A stretch of 64,000 nt of DNA from DASXUX01 sp036504595. Its GTDB lineage: Bacteria > Planctomycetota > SZUA-567 > H5-PLA8. The position numbers and the translations under genes were made by a program. Numbering within the stretch: position 1 is the first letter of the stretch; every line of letters begins with the position of its first letter. The DNA lies in the NCBI GenBank assembly GCA_036504595.1, contig DASXUX010000031.1:124001-188000 (forward strand), read 5' to 3'. The notes under the pieces were generated by a model. That model was not told the DNA's origin. It did not search any database and saw only the letters and a list, made by a program, of their open reading frames with translations. Below, piece after piece: positions 33,015 through 41,365 of this stretch.

Positions 33015-33773
33015 ATGATCGCTGCAGAACGGCGCCGCAAGCTGCTCAACGCACTACGAAAGTCTGGTTCACTATCGGTTTCAAGCGCGAGCGACCTGTT
33101 GCGCGTCAGCCGGGGGACCGTTCATCGCGATATGGAGGCGCTCGCGGCCGCGGGGTTGTTGCGCAAGATTCACGGCGGAGCGGTGCCGATCATCAGCATG
33201 CCGGTGATCAAGAATTCGGCCGTTTCATTTACTGAACGCAGGCCGGTGAACGCGCCGGCCAAAGAAGCCATCGCGCGGCATCTGGTGAAACTGCTGGCCA
33301 ACGCGCACAACATCGCTCTGGATGCCAGCACGACGGTGTTTTCGATTTGCAGCGTGCTGAAAGCGGCGACCCAGAAGCCGGTGCCGTTCATCCTGACCAA
33401 TGGAGTGCCGCTCTTTCAGGAATTGCAGCGGCTGAATCTGGGATACCGGATCGCTCTGACGGGCGGCGAACCGCACCCGCGCACGGATTCGTTGATCGGG
33501 CCGTTGGCGATCAAGTCACTGGAGGGGATGCGCTTTGATCTGGCGGTTGTCTCAGCCGTTGGCCTGATGGAGGAAGAAGGCCAGACGTACGACGCGACAG
33601 CCGAAGATTGCGCGGTGAAGCAGGCTTTCTTGGCGCGAGCGACGACGCGAGTGCTGGCGCTCGACACGACCAAGGTGAATTTCCTGGCGCCGTACCCGTC
33701 CAGCCCGCTCAGCGATTTCGATCTTCTTGTCACGGAGAACGGGGTACGGGAACTGGATCGGAAGAAGCATTAA
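33015..33773 (+). CDS. DeoR-family transcriptional regulator
   Basis: A 252-residue repressor-type regulator. The N-terminal winged helix-turn-helix shows the DeoR signature (LSVSSASDLLRVSRGTVHRD, then LRKIHGGAVP). The C-terminal sensor domain has the family pattern NIALDASTTVFSIC, LTNGVPLFQEL and VVSAVGLMEEEGQTYD, used to sense a sugar phosphate. Start at 33015 has GGAG 10 bases upstream; 32994 is an alternative. It is divergent from the sugar isomerase/epimerase, the usual target arrangement for this family. Confidence 0.88.
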   Translation: MIAAERRRKLLNALRKSGSLSVSSASDLLRVSRGTVHRDMEALAAAGLLRKIHGGAVPIISMPVIKNSAVSFTERRPVNAPAKEAIARHLVKLLANAHNIALDASTTVFSICSVLKAATQKPVPFILTNGVPLFQELQRLNLGYRIALTGGEPHPRTDSLIGPLAIKSLEGMRFDLAVVSAVGLMEEEGQTYDATAEDCAVKQAFLARATTRVLALDTTKVNFLAPYPSSPLSDFDLLVTENGVRELDRKKH

Positions 33774-33799
33774 GTAAAAGCGATTCCTCCATTCTTCTT

Positions 33800-34249
33800 T
33801 TAGCTGACGCCGTGGAGTTTTAGAGCCGCGATCGCGATGGCGATTCCGAATATTGCCAGAGCCAGCACGACGTAGATCAGATCCTGCATGAACCAAATCA
33901 GCAAGCCTCGCCAGAAGCTTGTCGAAAAGGCGGATTTGTATACGCACGCAGGGACGCACGCTGTCACGAAGAAGCTGATGGCCGGCACCACGAATTCGGG
34001 ATGCGGCAAGGCCGGCGGCAGGTTTCCCCTCTGCAGAACTGGAATGAGCGCCAAGCCCACGGAGGCGCCAAATCCGGCGGCGGTTTGAGCGATCCACGCA
34101 AAGATCGCGACCCAGATCGCTTTGCCTAGGATCGGCGCCTTTACCCCCGACAGGCGGCACGCAAGGCGCAACACGGAGCCAGCGACCAGCACGGCTACAC
34201 ACAACACCGCAATGCCGATCGACAGCGTCATAATCAGGTCCGAGGGCAT
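33800..34249 (-). CDS. Hypothetical membrane protein
   Basis: A 149-residue protein with four membrane helices (LIMTLSIGIAVLCVAVLVAG, AIWVAIFAWIAQTAAGFGAS, FVVPAISFFVTACVPACV, LIYVVLALAIFGIAIAIAAL). No known motif. GGGAGAGA precedes the ATG at 34249. It converges with the DeoR gene across 26 bases. Function is not predictable. Confidence 0.65.
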   Translation of the reverse strand: MPSDLIMTLSIGIAVLCVAVLVAGSVLRLACRLSGVKAPILGKAIWVAIFAWIAQTAAGFGASVGLALIPVLQRGNLPPALPHPEFVVPAISFFVTACVPACVYKSAFSTSFWRGLLIWFMQDLIYVVLALAIFGIAIAIAALKLHGVS

Positions 34250-34357
34250 CGTCGTCTCTCCCAGAAGCCTGAAGTCATTTCGGATGGCTTCAAAGCTCAA
34301 TCAACTCCATCGGAGAGAGAGCCGCAATTACAACCCGGAGTCATTTTTATAAGTGAG

Positions 34358-35422
34358 CTAGGGTTTCGCTGATTTCGGCCCCAAGTGTTTCACCAGCACT
34401 TCCATCTGCGGCCGGTCCTTGGTGAATTTGTCGGTGGGGTGGGCGCTCATGGGGTAATCGCCCCAGTAAGTGCCGGCGGCCCAGTAGGTGCCGCCGAAGC
34501 CGGCTTCATCCAGAGCTTGAAGCTGATTTTCGAGGACCTCCATCCAGCGCGGGTCGGTGCGGGGCACGGCGAATTCACCGAGGAAGCCGCGGACATTGTT
34601 CTTCTTGCACCATTCGATGAAACCCTTGAGACGCTCGCGGCCGATGGTGGGCAGGTTGGGATTTTTCGCGAGTTCCTGTTCGTACGTCTTCTTGTATGAG
34701 CCGCTGTTGTCGGCATCGCAGTAGCAGTGGGCCTCGTATAGGAAGTTGTTTGCCGGATCGTTGACCCAGCTCGTGGGTCCGTTGATTTTTTCCCAGCCGC
34801 TGGCGTTGGACCAATGATCGCCGCCGACGAGGATTAGCTTCTTGTCGCCGCTGTCGCGGATGGCTTTCACTACGGCGTTCGAGATGGCTTTCCAGTCCGA
34901 CTTGCCCATGTCGTGCGGCTCGTTCATCAAGCCGTAGCCGTAAACGGCCGGTTCGTCTTTGAATTCTTGCGAGAGCTTGACCCACAAGTCGCAGAGGTCG
35001 GCAGTCTTGACACGGACTTCGCCGTCGTGAACGGCATCGATCAGACAGCCAACGGGCTTCCCGCCGACCTTGACTTGATAGCGGCAGTAGTTGTGGACGT
35101 CGAAGATCACGGTGGTGCCGTGAGCCTTCGCCCAGGCGACGTTCTTCTTCAGGCATTCCAGATTCTGCGGATCAAGCGGGCCGCCGAGCGCGGGTTGCAT
35201 GCGTTCCCACTTGAACGGAACGCGCAGAACGGTGCAGCCTTTCTCGGCGAAGTACTTGAACGTCGCTTCGTCGTTGTACGTGTAGTGCTGGTGAATTTTG
35301 CCGGGGACGTCGCCGAAATCGGCGCCGGCGATGTTCACGCCGCGGCGATACGCAGGTTCTTCGGCAGCGCAAGAAACACAAAGCAGCAGCGACAAAAGCA
35401 CGTTTCTGACAGTGAGACGCAT
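34358..35422 (-). CDS. Secreted glycoside hydrolase family 5 (endoglucanase-like)
   Basis: A 354-residue retaining glycanase with signal peptide MRLTVRNVLLSLLLCVSCAA. The (beta/alpha)8 barrel carries RRGVNIAGADFG, GTTVIFDVHNYCRYQV, acid/base Glu168 in GLMNEPHDMG and nucleophile Glu283 in RGFLGEFAVPRTD. This is the classical GH5 cellulase arrangement; a beta-1,4-glucan or related substrate is likely. AAGGAGG precedes the ATG at 35422. It stands alone, divergent from the kinases at 35536. No binding module or dockerin is present. Confidence 0.92.
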   Translation of the reverse strand: MRLTVRNVLLSLLLCVSCAAEEPAYRRGVNIAGADFGDVPGKIHQHYTYNDEATFKYFAEKGCTVLRVPFKWERMQPALGGPLDPQNLECLKKNVAWAKAHGTTVIFDVHNYCRYQVKVGGKPVGCLIDAVHDGEVRVKTADLCDLWVKLSQEFKDEPAVYGYGLMNEPHDMGKSDWKAISNAVVKAIRDSGDKKLILVGGDHWSNASGWEKINGPTSWVNDPANNFLYEAHCYCDADNSGSYKKTYEQELAKNPNLPTIGRERLKGFIEWCKKNNVRGFLGEFAVPRTDPRWMEVLENQLQALDEAGFGGTYWAAGTYWGDYPMSAHPTDKFTKDRPQMEVLVKHLGPKSAKP

Positions 35423-35535
35423 TGCGGCCTCCTTAATGAGCATGTTGTTCTAAAGCCGGGAGCGGGAATATCAATGCGAGACATCGAGCGTCTCTGCGTT
35501 GAAAACCACGTCATTCCGGCTAAACCAGTGCTGCG

Positions 35536-37155
35536 ATGAAAGTCACCATCCACGTCATCGAAGGTGCGGCCAAAGGCCGGGCGTTCGTGTTCGATCAGCC
35601 GGACTGTTTTCTGTTCGGGCGGACGCGGGATGCGCGGATTTCACTGCCGGACGATCCGTACGTTTCGCGGCAGCATTTTCTGCTGGAAGTCGCTCCGCCA
35701 AACTGTCGCTGCACGGATCTGGAAAGCAAGAACGGCACCTTCGTGAATGGCGTGCGCTTTGGCGGGCGCAAGGCTCCCGAACCGGGCATGCGCGTCGCTC
35801 CGAACAATGCCAATCAGACGCTGCTCAAGAGCGGCGATCAGGTTTCCGTTGGCACCACGAAACTGCTCGTGAACGTCGAGGCCGATCCGCCGGAGCCCGA
35901 AAGACGCGAGCCGGAGGCTAGCGACACCGCGGCGAGGGCCGCCGCGATGACGGTTCCGAGTGCATCGTTGAAAGTGGAGACAAAGGCGGCGCTGGGGCCG
36001 TTGCGTGCGCCGCCGCCACCGCTTGCTCCTCCACCACCCCCACCCCCGCCGCCACCTCCTCCGCCGCCGGCGCGCAGTGGTCCAGCGGTCGTGGATGCGC
36101 GGACGTCTCCGGCGACGGTTGTGGATGCCTCCGTGCAGTTCGTTTCTCCCGGCAGCGACGTGTTCAGTAAGCTGGAGGCTGAGGACGCGCCGCCGATTCC
36201 TGGCTACCGGATTGACGCGCTGCTGGGCAAGGGCGGAATGGGAAAGGTCTACCGCGGCGTTGAGATTCAGAGCGGCCGGACGGTTGCGATCAAGACGCTG
36301 ATCCCGCAGGTGCCATTGACCTTTAACAACTACCGCGCGTTTCATCGCGAGATTTCAGTCACGCGGCAACTCAGCCACAAGAACATCGTCCAGTTCATTG
36401 ACATGGGCAAGATCAAGGGCGCGTACTATTGCGTGCTGGAGTTCGTCAGAGGACCGGACTTGCGCAAGATGGTGAACAGCAAGGGCGGAAAGATGCGGCT
36501 GCCCGAACTTGCTCCGCTGATGCTCGGGATTCTTGACGGGCTGGGCTATGCGCATCGCAAGCCCGTGACGCTGGGCGCGGCGGGACGCACGAACGTTTTC
36601 ACCGGAATTGTGCACCGCGACTTGAAGCCGGAGAATGTGCTGCTGACTCAGGAGCAAGGCGTGTGGGTGCCGAAGATCGCCGACTTCGGGCTGTCGAAGA
36701 GTTTTGAGTCGGCCGGGATGACCGACATGACGATGGCCGATGTCGCCGGCACGCCGACGTACTGGCCGCGGGAGCAGATCACGCATTACCGCTACCTGCA
36801 TCCGGCCACCGACGTGTTCTCCATCGCCGCCGTCTTTTATGAGATTCTGACGGGCGACTGGGCTCGGCCCGGATTGAGCAAGCGCATGGAACAATGCCGC
36901 GTCGCGGGGCGCGCGATGCAGCTTCCAGACTATATACGCGTGATCGGCGAGAATCCGATTCGCCCATTGCAGTCTGTTGAGCCGTCCATTCCGGCCGCAG
37001 TTGCCGATGTGATGGACCGGGCTTTGCGCGAGACCGAAGTTCCGACCGACGAGGTCGAAATGCGGCGCGTGCTGGCGGATCTTCGCTATCGTGACGCGCT
37101 GGCGTTCCGGGAGGCGTTGGCGGTGGCGCTGAAGCAGTGTGGAATTTCCGCGTAA
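35536..37155 (+). CDS. FHA-domain Ser/Thr protein kinase
   Basis: A 539-residue cytoplasmic kinase with no membrane segment. Residues 1-110 are an FHA domain (GRTRDARISLPDDPYVSRQH, LESKNGTFVNGVRF) that binds phosphothreonine. A proline-rich linker near residues 155-180 has runs of up to 14 prolines. Residues ~215-500 are a Hanks-type kinase: GKGGMGKVYRG, the lysine of VAIKTL, HRDLKPENVLL and DFGLSKSFES with a threonine-rich activation loop (MTDMTMADVAGTPTYW). It probably phosphorylates itself and its neighbour at 37193, with the FHA domain reading the result. The two genes are separated by 37 bases. Confidence 0.92.
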   Translation: MKVTIHVIEGAAKGRAFVFDQPDCFLFGRTRDARISLPDDPYVSRQHFLLEVAPPNCRCTDLESKNGTFVNGVRFGGRKAPEPGMRVAPNNANQTLLKSGDQVSVGTTKLLVNVEADPPEPERREPEASDTAARAAAMTVPSASLKVETKAALGPLRAPPPPLAPPPPPPPPPPPPPPARSGPAVVDARTSPATVVDASVQFVSPGSDVFSKLEAEDAPPIPGYRIDALLGKGGMGKVYRGVEIQSGRTVAIKTLIPQVPLTFNNYRAFHREISVTRQLSHKNIVQFIDMGKIKGAYYCVLEFVRGPDLRKMVNSKGGKMRLPELAPLMLGILDGLGYAHRKPVTLGAAGRTNVFTGIVHRDLKPENVLLTQEQGVWVPKIADFGLSKSFESAGMTDMTMADVAGTPTYWPREQITHYRYLHPATDVFSIAAVFYEILTGDWARPGLSKRMEQCRVAGRAMQLPDYIRVIGENPIRPLQSVEPSIPAAVADVMDRALRETEVPTDEVEMRRVLADLRYRDALAFREALAVALKQCGISA

Positions 37156-37192
37156 GGGAACGGCTGTCGAGAAGGAAGAGCCAAGAGCGACG

Positions 37193-40100
37193 ATGTCAGA
37201 CGGTGAAGACCACACCCTTTCGCTTCCTCCCGGGCCTCGTGAGGAAGGAACGCTGTCCCTGCCTGCTCAGAAGCCGGGTGGGGAAGGGACGTTGTCGCTT
37301 CCTGCGCAGAAGACGGGCGCCGAGGGCACGCTTACCTTGCCGGCACAAAAGGCAGGCGGGGAAGGCACGCTCTCACTGCCGGCGAATCGGCCGGCCGCTT
37401 CTGCCGAAGGCACGCTGTCTTTGCCGGGGCAACCAGCGGCGGAAGTGGCGGCGACGGCCTGGCAGGTCGGTGATGTGGTCGATGGCAAGTATGACGTGAC
37501 GGCGATTATTGGCCGCGGCGGGATGGGCATTGTCTACAAAGTCCATCATCGCGAGTGGAACATTGAGATGGCGGTGAAGATGCCGCTGCCGGCTCTGGTA
37601 CAAGACCCGAACGCGCGCGCGCGATTCCTGCGCGAAGCTCAGACGTGGGTGGACCTGGGGCTGCATCCCAACATCGTTCAGTGCTGGTACGTGCGCGAAC
37701 TGGGCGGTCTGCCGCTGGTGTTCGCCGACTTCATCACCGGCGGAAGCTTGAAGGACTGGTTCCAGCAAAAGCGCGTGCAGCCGGGCGAGTGGGGCAAGAT
37801 CATCGACTTGATCGCGCAGGCGTGCGACGGGCTGGAGTACGCTCACCAGCGCGGGGCCGTGCATCGCGATGTGAAGCCGGCCAACATGCTCATGACGCCC
37901 GAGGGACGGTTGTGCGTGACGGACTTCGGGCTGGTGAAGGTAAGTGGAGTGGAGGAGATCGGAGCCGTCGGCACGGATGAGGCGGCGCAAAAAGACGCGC
38001 CGCCACATCCGTCGCATCAGGCCGTCGGCACGGATGAGGCGGCGCAAAAGGACGCGCCGCCACATCCGTGGCACCAGGCCGGCGCTACCGGTTCATCCGA
38101 GCTCACCCTGACCGGTTCGGTCCTCGGCACGGCGGAGTACGGCGCGCCGGAGCAGTGGGGTGGGGCGCGAGATGTGGATGCGCGCGCGGACATCTACGCG
38201 CTGGGAATCACGCTGTACGAACTCTGCTGCGGGCGGCGGCCCTTCGATGACGGATCGCATAGCGAACCGGCGATGGCGATCATCGGGCGGCATTTGAGTT
38301 CCGCGCCGCCGGACCCGCGAAAGTTCAGAGCCGATGTGCCGGAGCTGCTCTCGGCACTCTGTCTTTCCTGCCTGGCGAAGGACCCGCTCAAACGGCCGCA
38401 GACCATGCGCGACGTTCGCTCGCGGCTGTCGGAAATTTACGCGCAACTGACGGGCACGCCGTTCCCGCGCCAGGTTCCGAAAGTTCTGGAGGCGCGCGCG
38501 GCGGCTCTGAACAATCGAGCGGTCTCGCTGTGGGACTTGAACCGGCCGGACGAGGCGATGGCGAGCTGGGCGGAAGCGTTGAAGGTCGATCCGCATCACC
38601 CGGAGGCCCTTTACAACCAGGCGTTGCTGGAATGGCGGCAGGCGCAGATCACCGATCTGGATGCCGACGATCGTTTGCGCGCGGCAAAGGATCCCACGCG
38701 GCGCACCCGGTACTACGCGGGTCTGCTGAACCTCGAACGCCTCGCCGCGCAGGAAGCGGAAGCGGCGCTGGCCGAAGCCGCGGCCGATGCGACTCTCGGT
38801 CAGGACGGAGGCGTGTGGCGCGCGCTGGGCGATTCGCAGCTTGCGCAGGAAAAATTCGAGCAGGCGACGGCGTCGTACACCAAGGCAGCTTCGCTGCTGC
38901 AGAAGGACGCGGCCACGGCGGCCGGGCTTGATCTGGCTGTACGCAAGACGCGCATTCGTGATGGTACGCTGGTGTTCCCCAACCGGAACTGCATCCGTTC
39001 GATCGACAAGCACAGCGGTTCCACGCGCGCGCTGGCGATCGGGCCGGATGGCAGGACGGTGCTTGGCGCGCGCGGCGATTTCATGCTGTGTTGCTGGGAA
39101 CTGCCGTGGGGGATGTACGTTCGTGGTTTCACGCACCCGAAGGAATCGAACGCGGTGGTGATCGCGCCCAACGGCCGGAACGCATTGACCGGCGGCGGCG
39201 ACGGCTTGCTGCGCCTGTGGGACATCAGCACCGAACGCGAGCTGCATGGTTTTTACGGCAAAGGCCACGTGGGCGCGATTCGAGCTCTGGCGGTCTCCTC
39301 CGATGGCAGCTACGCGATTTCCGGCGGCACGGACAAGTCGATGCGCGTCTGGCGCATTCCGGATGGCTACTTGCTGGCGACGTACCGCGAACATCAGGAT
39401 TCGGTCGAAGCCGTGGCGTTAGCGCCGGACGCCGCGACGGCGGTTTCAGCCAGCGACGACGGCACGGTGCGGCTCTGGAATCTGGCGGAAGGCGTTTGCG
39501 CGGGGCAGTTCGACACGCTGGGGTTCACGCGCTGGAAGACGCTGGCCATCAGCCCGGACGGCGCGGTGATCGCCGGCGGCGGGTCGGGCGGATCGCTGGC
39601 GGTGTGGGATCGTGCGTCGCGCAAGATCCTGCGCATGCTGAAAGGCCATCGGGGCGAAGTGATGTGCGCGCGTTTCACCCGCAGCGGCGCTCATCTGGTG
39701 ACCAGCGGCGACGACTTTACCATTCGCCTGTGGGATGTAGCGAGCGGACGCTGCTTGCGAACATACACGGGGCACACCGGCGCGGTGCGAGCGGTGGCGG
39801 TGACGCCGGATGGCTGCGCGGTGTTGTCGGGCGCGCTGGAAAATCAAAATCAGCCGCTGCGGCTGTGGAATCTCGCGACGGGCCTGACGCCCAACGGCGT
39901 GTCGGTGCAGCTTCCGCCGGAAGAGTGCAATCTGCCGGTGGATGCATCGCGTTTTCACGCGCCGCTGATCGTCAGCCGAGTGGAAAGCCAGGCTCAGTCG
40001 CAGGCGGCCAACCAGCGTTTTCAGGAGCTGCTTGCTGCTGCTCAGGAAGCTCACCGCAACCGTGAACTTGTCAACGCCTTCAACGCGCTTCAGCAGGCGC

Positions 40101-41308
40101 GGTCGATCGCGGGTTACGAGCATGACCCGCGCGCGCTGGCGCTCAATTCCGCGCTTTCCAATGTTCTGCCGCGCGTGTCGCTGGCGGCGGGCTATCAGCG
40201 CTACAGTGTCGATGCGCACGCCAAAGGCCTGCGCGCGCTGGCGGTTTCGAGCAACGGGCATTTTGCGCTGAGCGTCGGCCTGGACGAACAATCGCCCGTG
40301 CTTTGGGACGCTCGCAACGGCGCGCGCATCTGTACCTACGACGGGCACAAGCGCGGAGTGGAAGCGATTGCGATCAGCCCGGATGTTCGCCATGCCGTCA
40401 CGGCCGGAACCGATGATGTGCTGCGCGTGTGGCAGCTTCTGCCGGGCGGGCAGTGCTTGCGCACGTTGGAAGGACACAGCAACTCCGTGCTGGCGGTGGC
40501 GATCACGCCCGACAGCCGGCTGGCGATCTCGGGCAGTTACGATCGCACGGTTGCGTTGTGGGACATTGCGAGCGGCCGTCGGCTGAAAGTTTTCGCCGGA
40601 CATCGGCAGCCGGTCTGTTGCGTGGCGGCAAATTCGGATGGGCGGATGGCTCTGTCCGCGGCGCGCGACGGCGCGATCATGCTCTGGTCGTTCGCGACCG
40701 GCGCGTGCATGAAGAATTACGTTGGGCACGAAGGCGAAGTTCACGCGATCGCGGTGACGAGCAAAGGCCGGCTGGTGTCGGCAGGCGAAGACAAGACGAT
40801 TCGAATTTGGAACATCGAGACGGGGCAATGTGAACAGACCTGGCGCGTGCCGCAGGGCGAACCGATGGCGCTGGCTGTGACGCACGATGGGCGCTTCGTT
40901 TTTTCGGGCGGAAACGAAGGGCCCGAAAGCCCAGTGCGATGCTGGGAACTGACGACCGGCCGGCAGGTGCTCAGCTTCGGCGTGCATCCGAAAGGCGTCG
41001 CGGCGCTCGCGCTTTCATCGGAAGCCTGCGCTCTGATGACCGGCGGCGGACCGGGCCTACGGCAGTGGGACTTGGAGTGGCAGCTTGAGCCGCGGCGGAA
41101 CATTACGATGGTCGCTGGCAAGACGTCCGCCAATCTTGTGCCGCCGCCGCCGCCACCTCCGCCGCCGCCACCTCCGCCGCCTCCGCCGCCGTCAGGCCAG
41201 CGGCCACCTCCTCCACCGCCACCACCTCCTCCTCCGCCTCAACCGAAGAAGCCGAAGGGCGGGACGTTCCTCTTCGATGACTTTGGGCCGGTGAAGCCGA
41301 AGAGGTAG
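37193..41308 (+). CDS. Ser/Thr protein kinase with TPR and two WD40 propellers
   Basis: A 1371-residue cytoplasmic kinase. Residues ~18-80 hold five tandem EGTLSLPAQK-like repeats, possible phosphoacceptor sites. The kinase domain (~100-390) has GRGGMGIVYK, AVKMPL, HRDVKPANML, DFG at 244 and APE at 318-320. Its activation loop contains two tandem 19-residue copies of AVGTDEAAQKDAPPHP (258-295), encoded by a palindromic repeat. TPR-like helices, a seven-bladed WD40 propeller, a helical linker and a second seven-bladed propeller follow. The C-terminal tail has two polyproline tracts. Start at 37193 has a weak GAAGGAAGAG; a GTG at 37139 is an alternative. The TAG stop lies inside a palindrome shared with the convergent gene. 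Confidence 0.92.
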   Translation: MSDGEDHTLSLPPGPREEGTLSLPAQKPGGEGTLSLPAQKTGAEGTLTLPAQKAGGEGTLSLPANRPAASAEGTLSLPGQPAAEVAATAWQVGDVVDGKYDVTAIIGRGGMGIVYKVHHREWNIEMAVKMPLPALVQDPNARARFLREAQTWVDLGLHPNIVQCWYVRELGGLPLVFADFITGGSLKDWFQQKRVQPGEWGKIIDLIAQACDGLEYAHQRGAVHRDVKPANMLMTPEGRLCVTDFGLVKVSGVEEIGAVGTDEAAQKDAPPHPSHQAVGTDEAAQKDAPPHPWHQAGATGSSELTLTGSVLGTAEYGAPEQWGGARDVDARADIYALGITLYELCCGRRPFDDGSHSEPAMAIIGRHLSSAPPDPRKFRADVPELLSALCLSCLAKDPLKRPQTMRDVRSRLSEIYAQLTGTPFPRQVPKVLEARAAALNNRAVSLWDLNRPDEAMASWAEALKVDPHHPEALYNQALLEWRQAQITDLDADDRLRAAKDPTRRTRYYAGLLNLERLAAQEAEAALAEAAADATLGQDGGVWRALGDSQLAQEKFEQATASYTKAASLLQKDAATAAGLDLAVRKTRIRDGTLVFPNRNCIRSIDKHSGSTRALAIGPDGRTVLGARGDFMLCCWELPWGMYVRGFTHPKESNAVVIAPNGRNALTGGGDGLLRLWDISTERELHGFYGKGHVGAIRALAVSSDGSYAISGGTDKSMRVWRIPDGYLLATYREHQDSVEAVALAPDAATAVSASDDGTVRLWNLAEGVCAGQFDTLGFTRWKTLAISPDGAVIAGGGSGGSLAVWDRASRKILRMLKGHRGEVMCARFTRSGAHLVTSGDDFTIRLWDVASGRCLRTYTGHTGAVRAVAVTPDGCAVLSGALENQNQPLRLWNLATGLTPNGVSVQLPPEECNLPVDASRFHAPLIVSRVESQAQSQAANQRFQELLAAAQEAHRNRELVNAFNALQQARSIAGYEHDPRALALNSALSNVLPRVSLAAGYQRYSVDAHAKGLRALAVSSNGHFALSVGLDEQSPVLWDARNGARICTYDGHKRGVEAIAISPDVRHAVTAGTDDVLRVWQLLPGGQCLRTLEGHSNSVLAVAITPDSRLAISGSYDRTVALWDIASGRRLKVFAGHRQPVCCVAANSDGRMALSAARDGAIMLWSFATGACMKNYVGHEGEVHAIAVTSKGRLVSAGEDKTIRIWNIETGQCEQTWRVPQGEPMALAVTHDGRFVFSGGNEGPESPVRCWELTTGRQVLSFGVHPKGVAALALSSEACALMTGGGPGLRQWDLEWQLEPRRNITMVAGKTSANLVPPPPPPPPPPPPPPPPPSGQRPPPPPPPPPPPPQPKKPKGGTFLFDDFGPVKPKR
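37964..38077. repeat. Two tandem 57-base palindromic units inside the kinase activation loop
   Basis: Units 37964-38020 and 38021-38077 are nearly identical. Each carries CGGATGAGGCGGCGC pairing with GCGCCGCCACATCCG around AAAA(A/G)GAC. The length is 19 codons, so frame is kept. Confidence 0.9.
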
Positions 41309-41365
41309 CGCAATCCTCCCGGATTGCGTCGGGACCCATACGCAATCCAGGAGGATTGCGCTACC
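41304..41365. repeat. GCGCAATCC palindrome carrying two stop codons
   Basis: GGTAGCGCAATCCTCC pairs with GGAGGATTGCGCTACC. TAG at 41306-41308 ends the kinase gene, and the mirror TAG at 41363-41361 ends the convergent PQQ gene. Same unit as 16215-16272. Confidence 0.88.

Noticed and set aside
39446..40987. 513-codon minus-strand frame opposite the WD40 kinase
   Set aside because: The periodic WD40 coding repeats generate it; it has no start signal.
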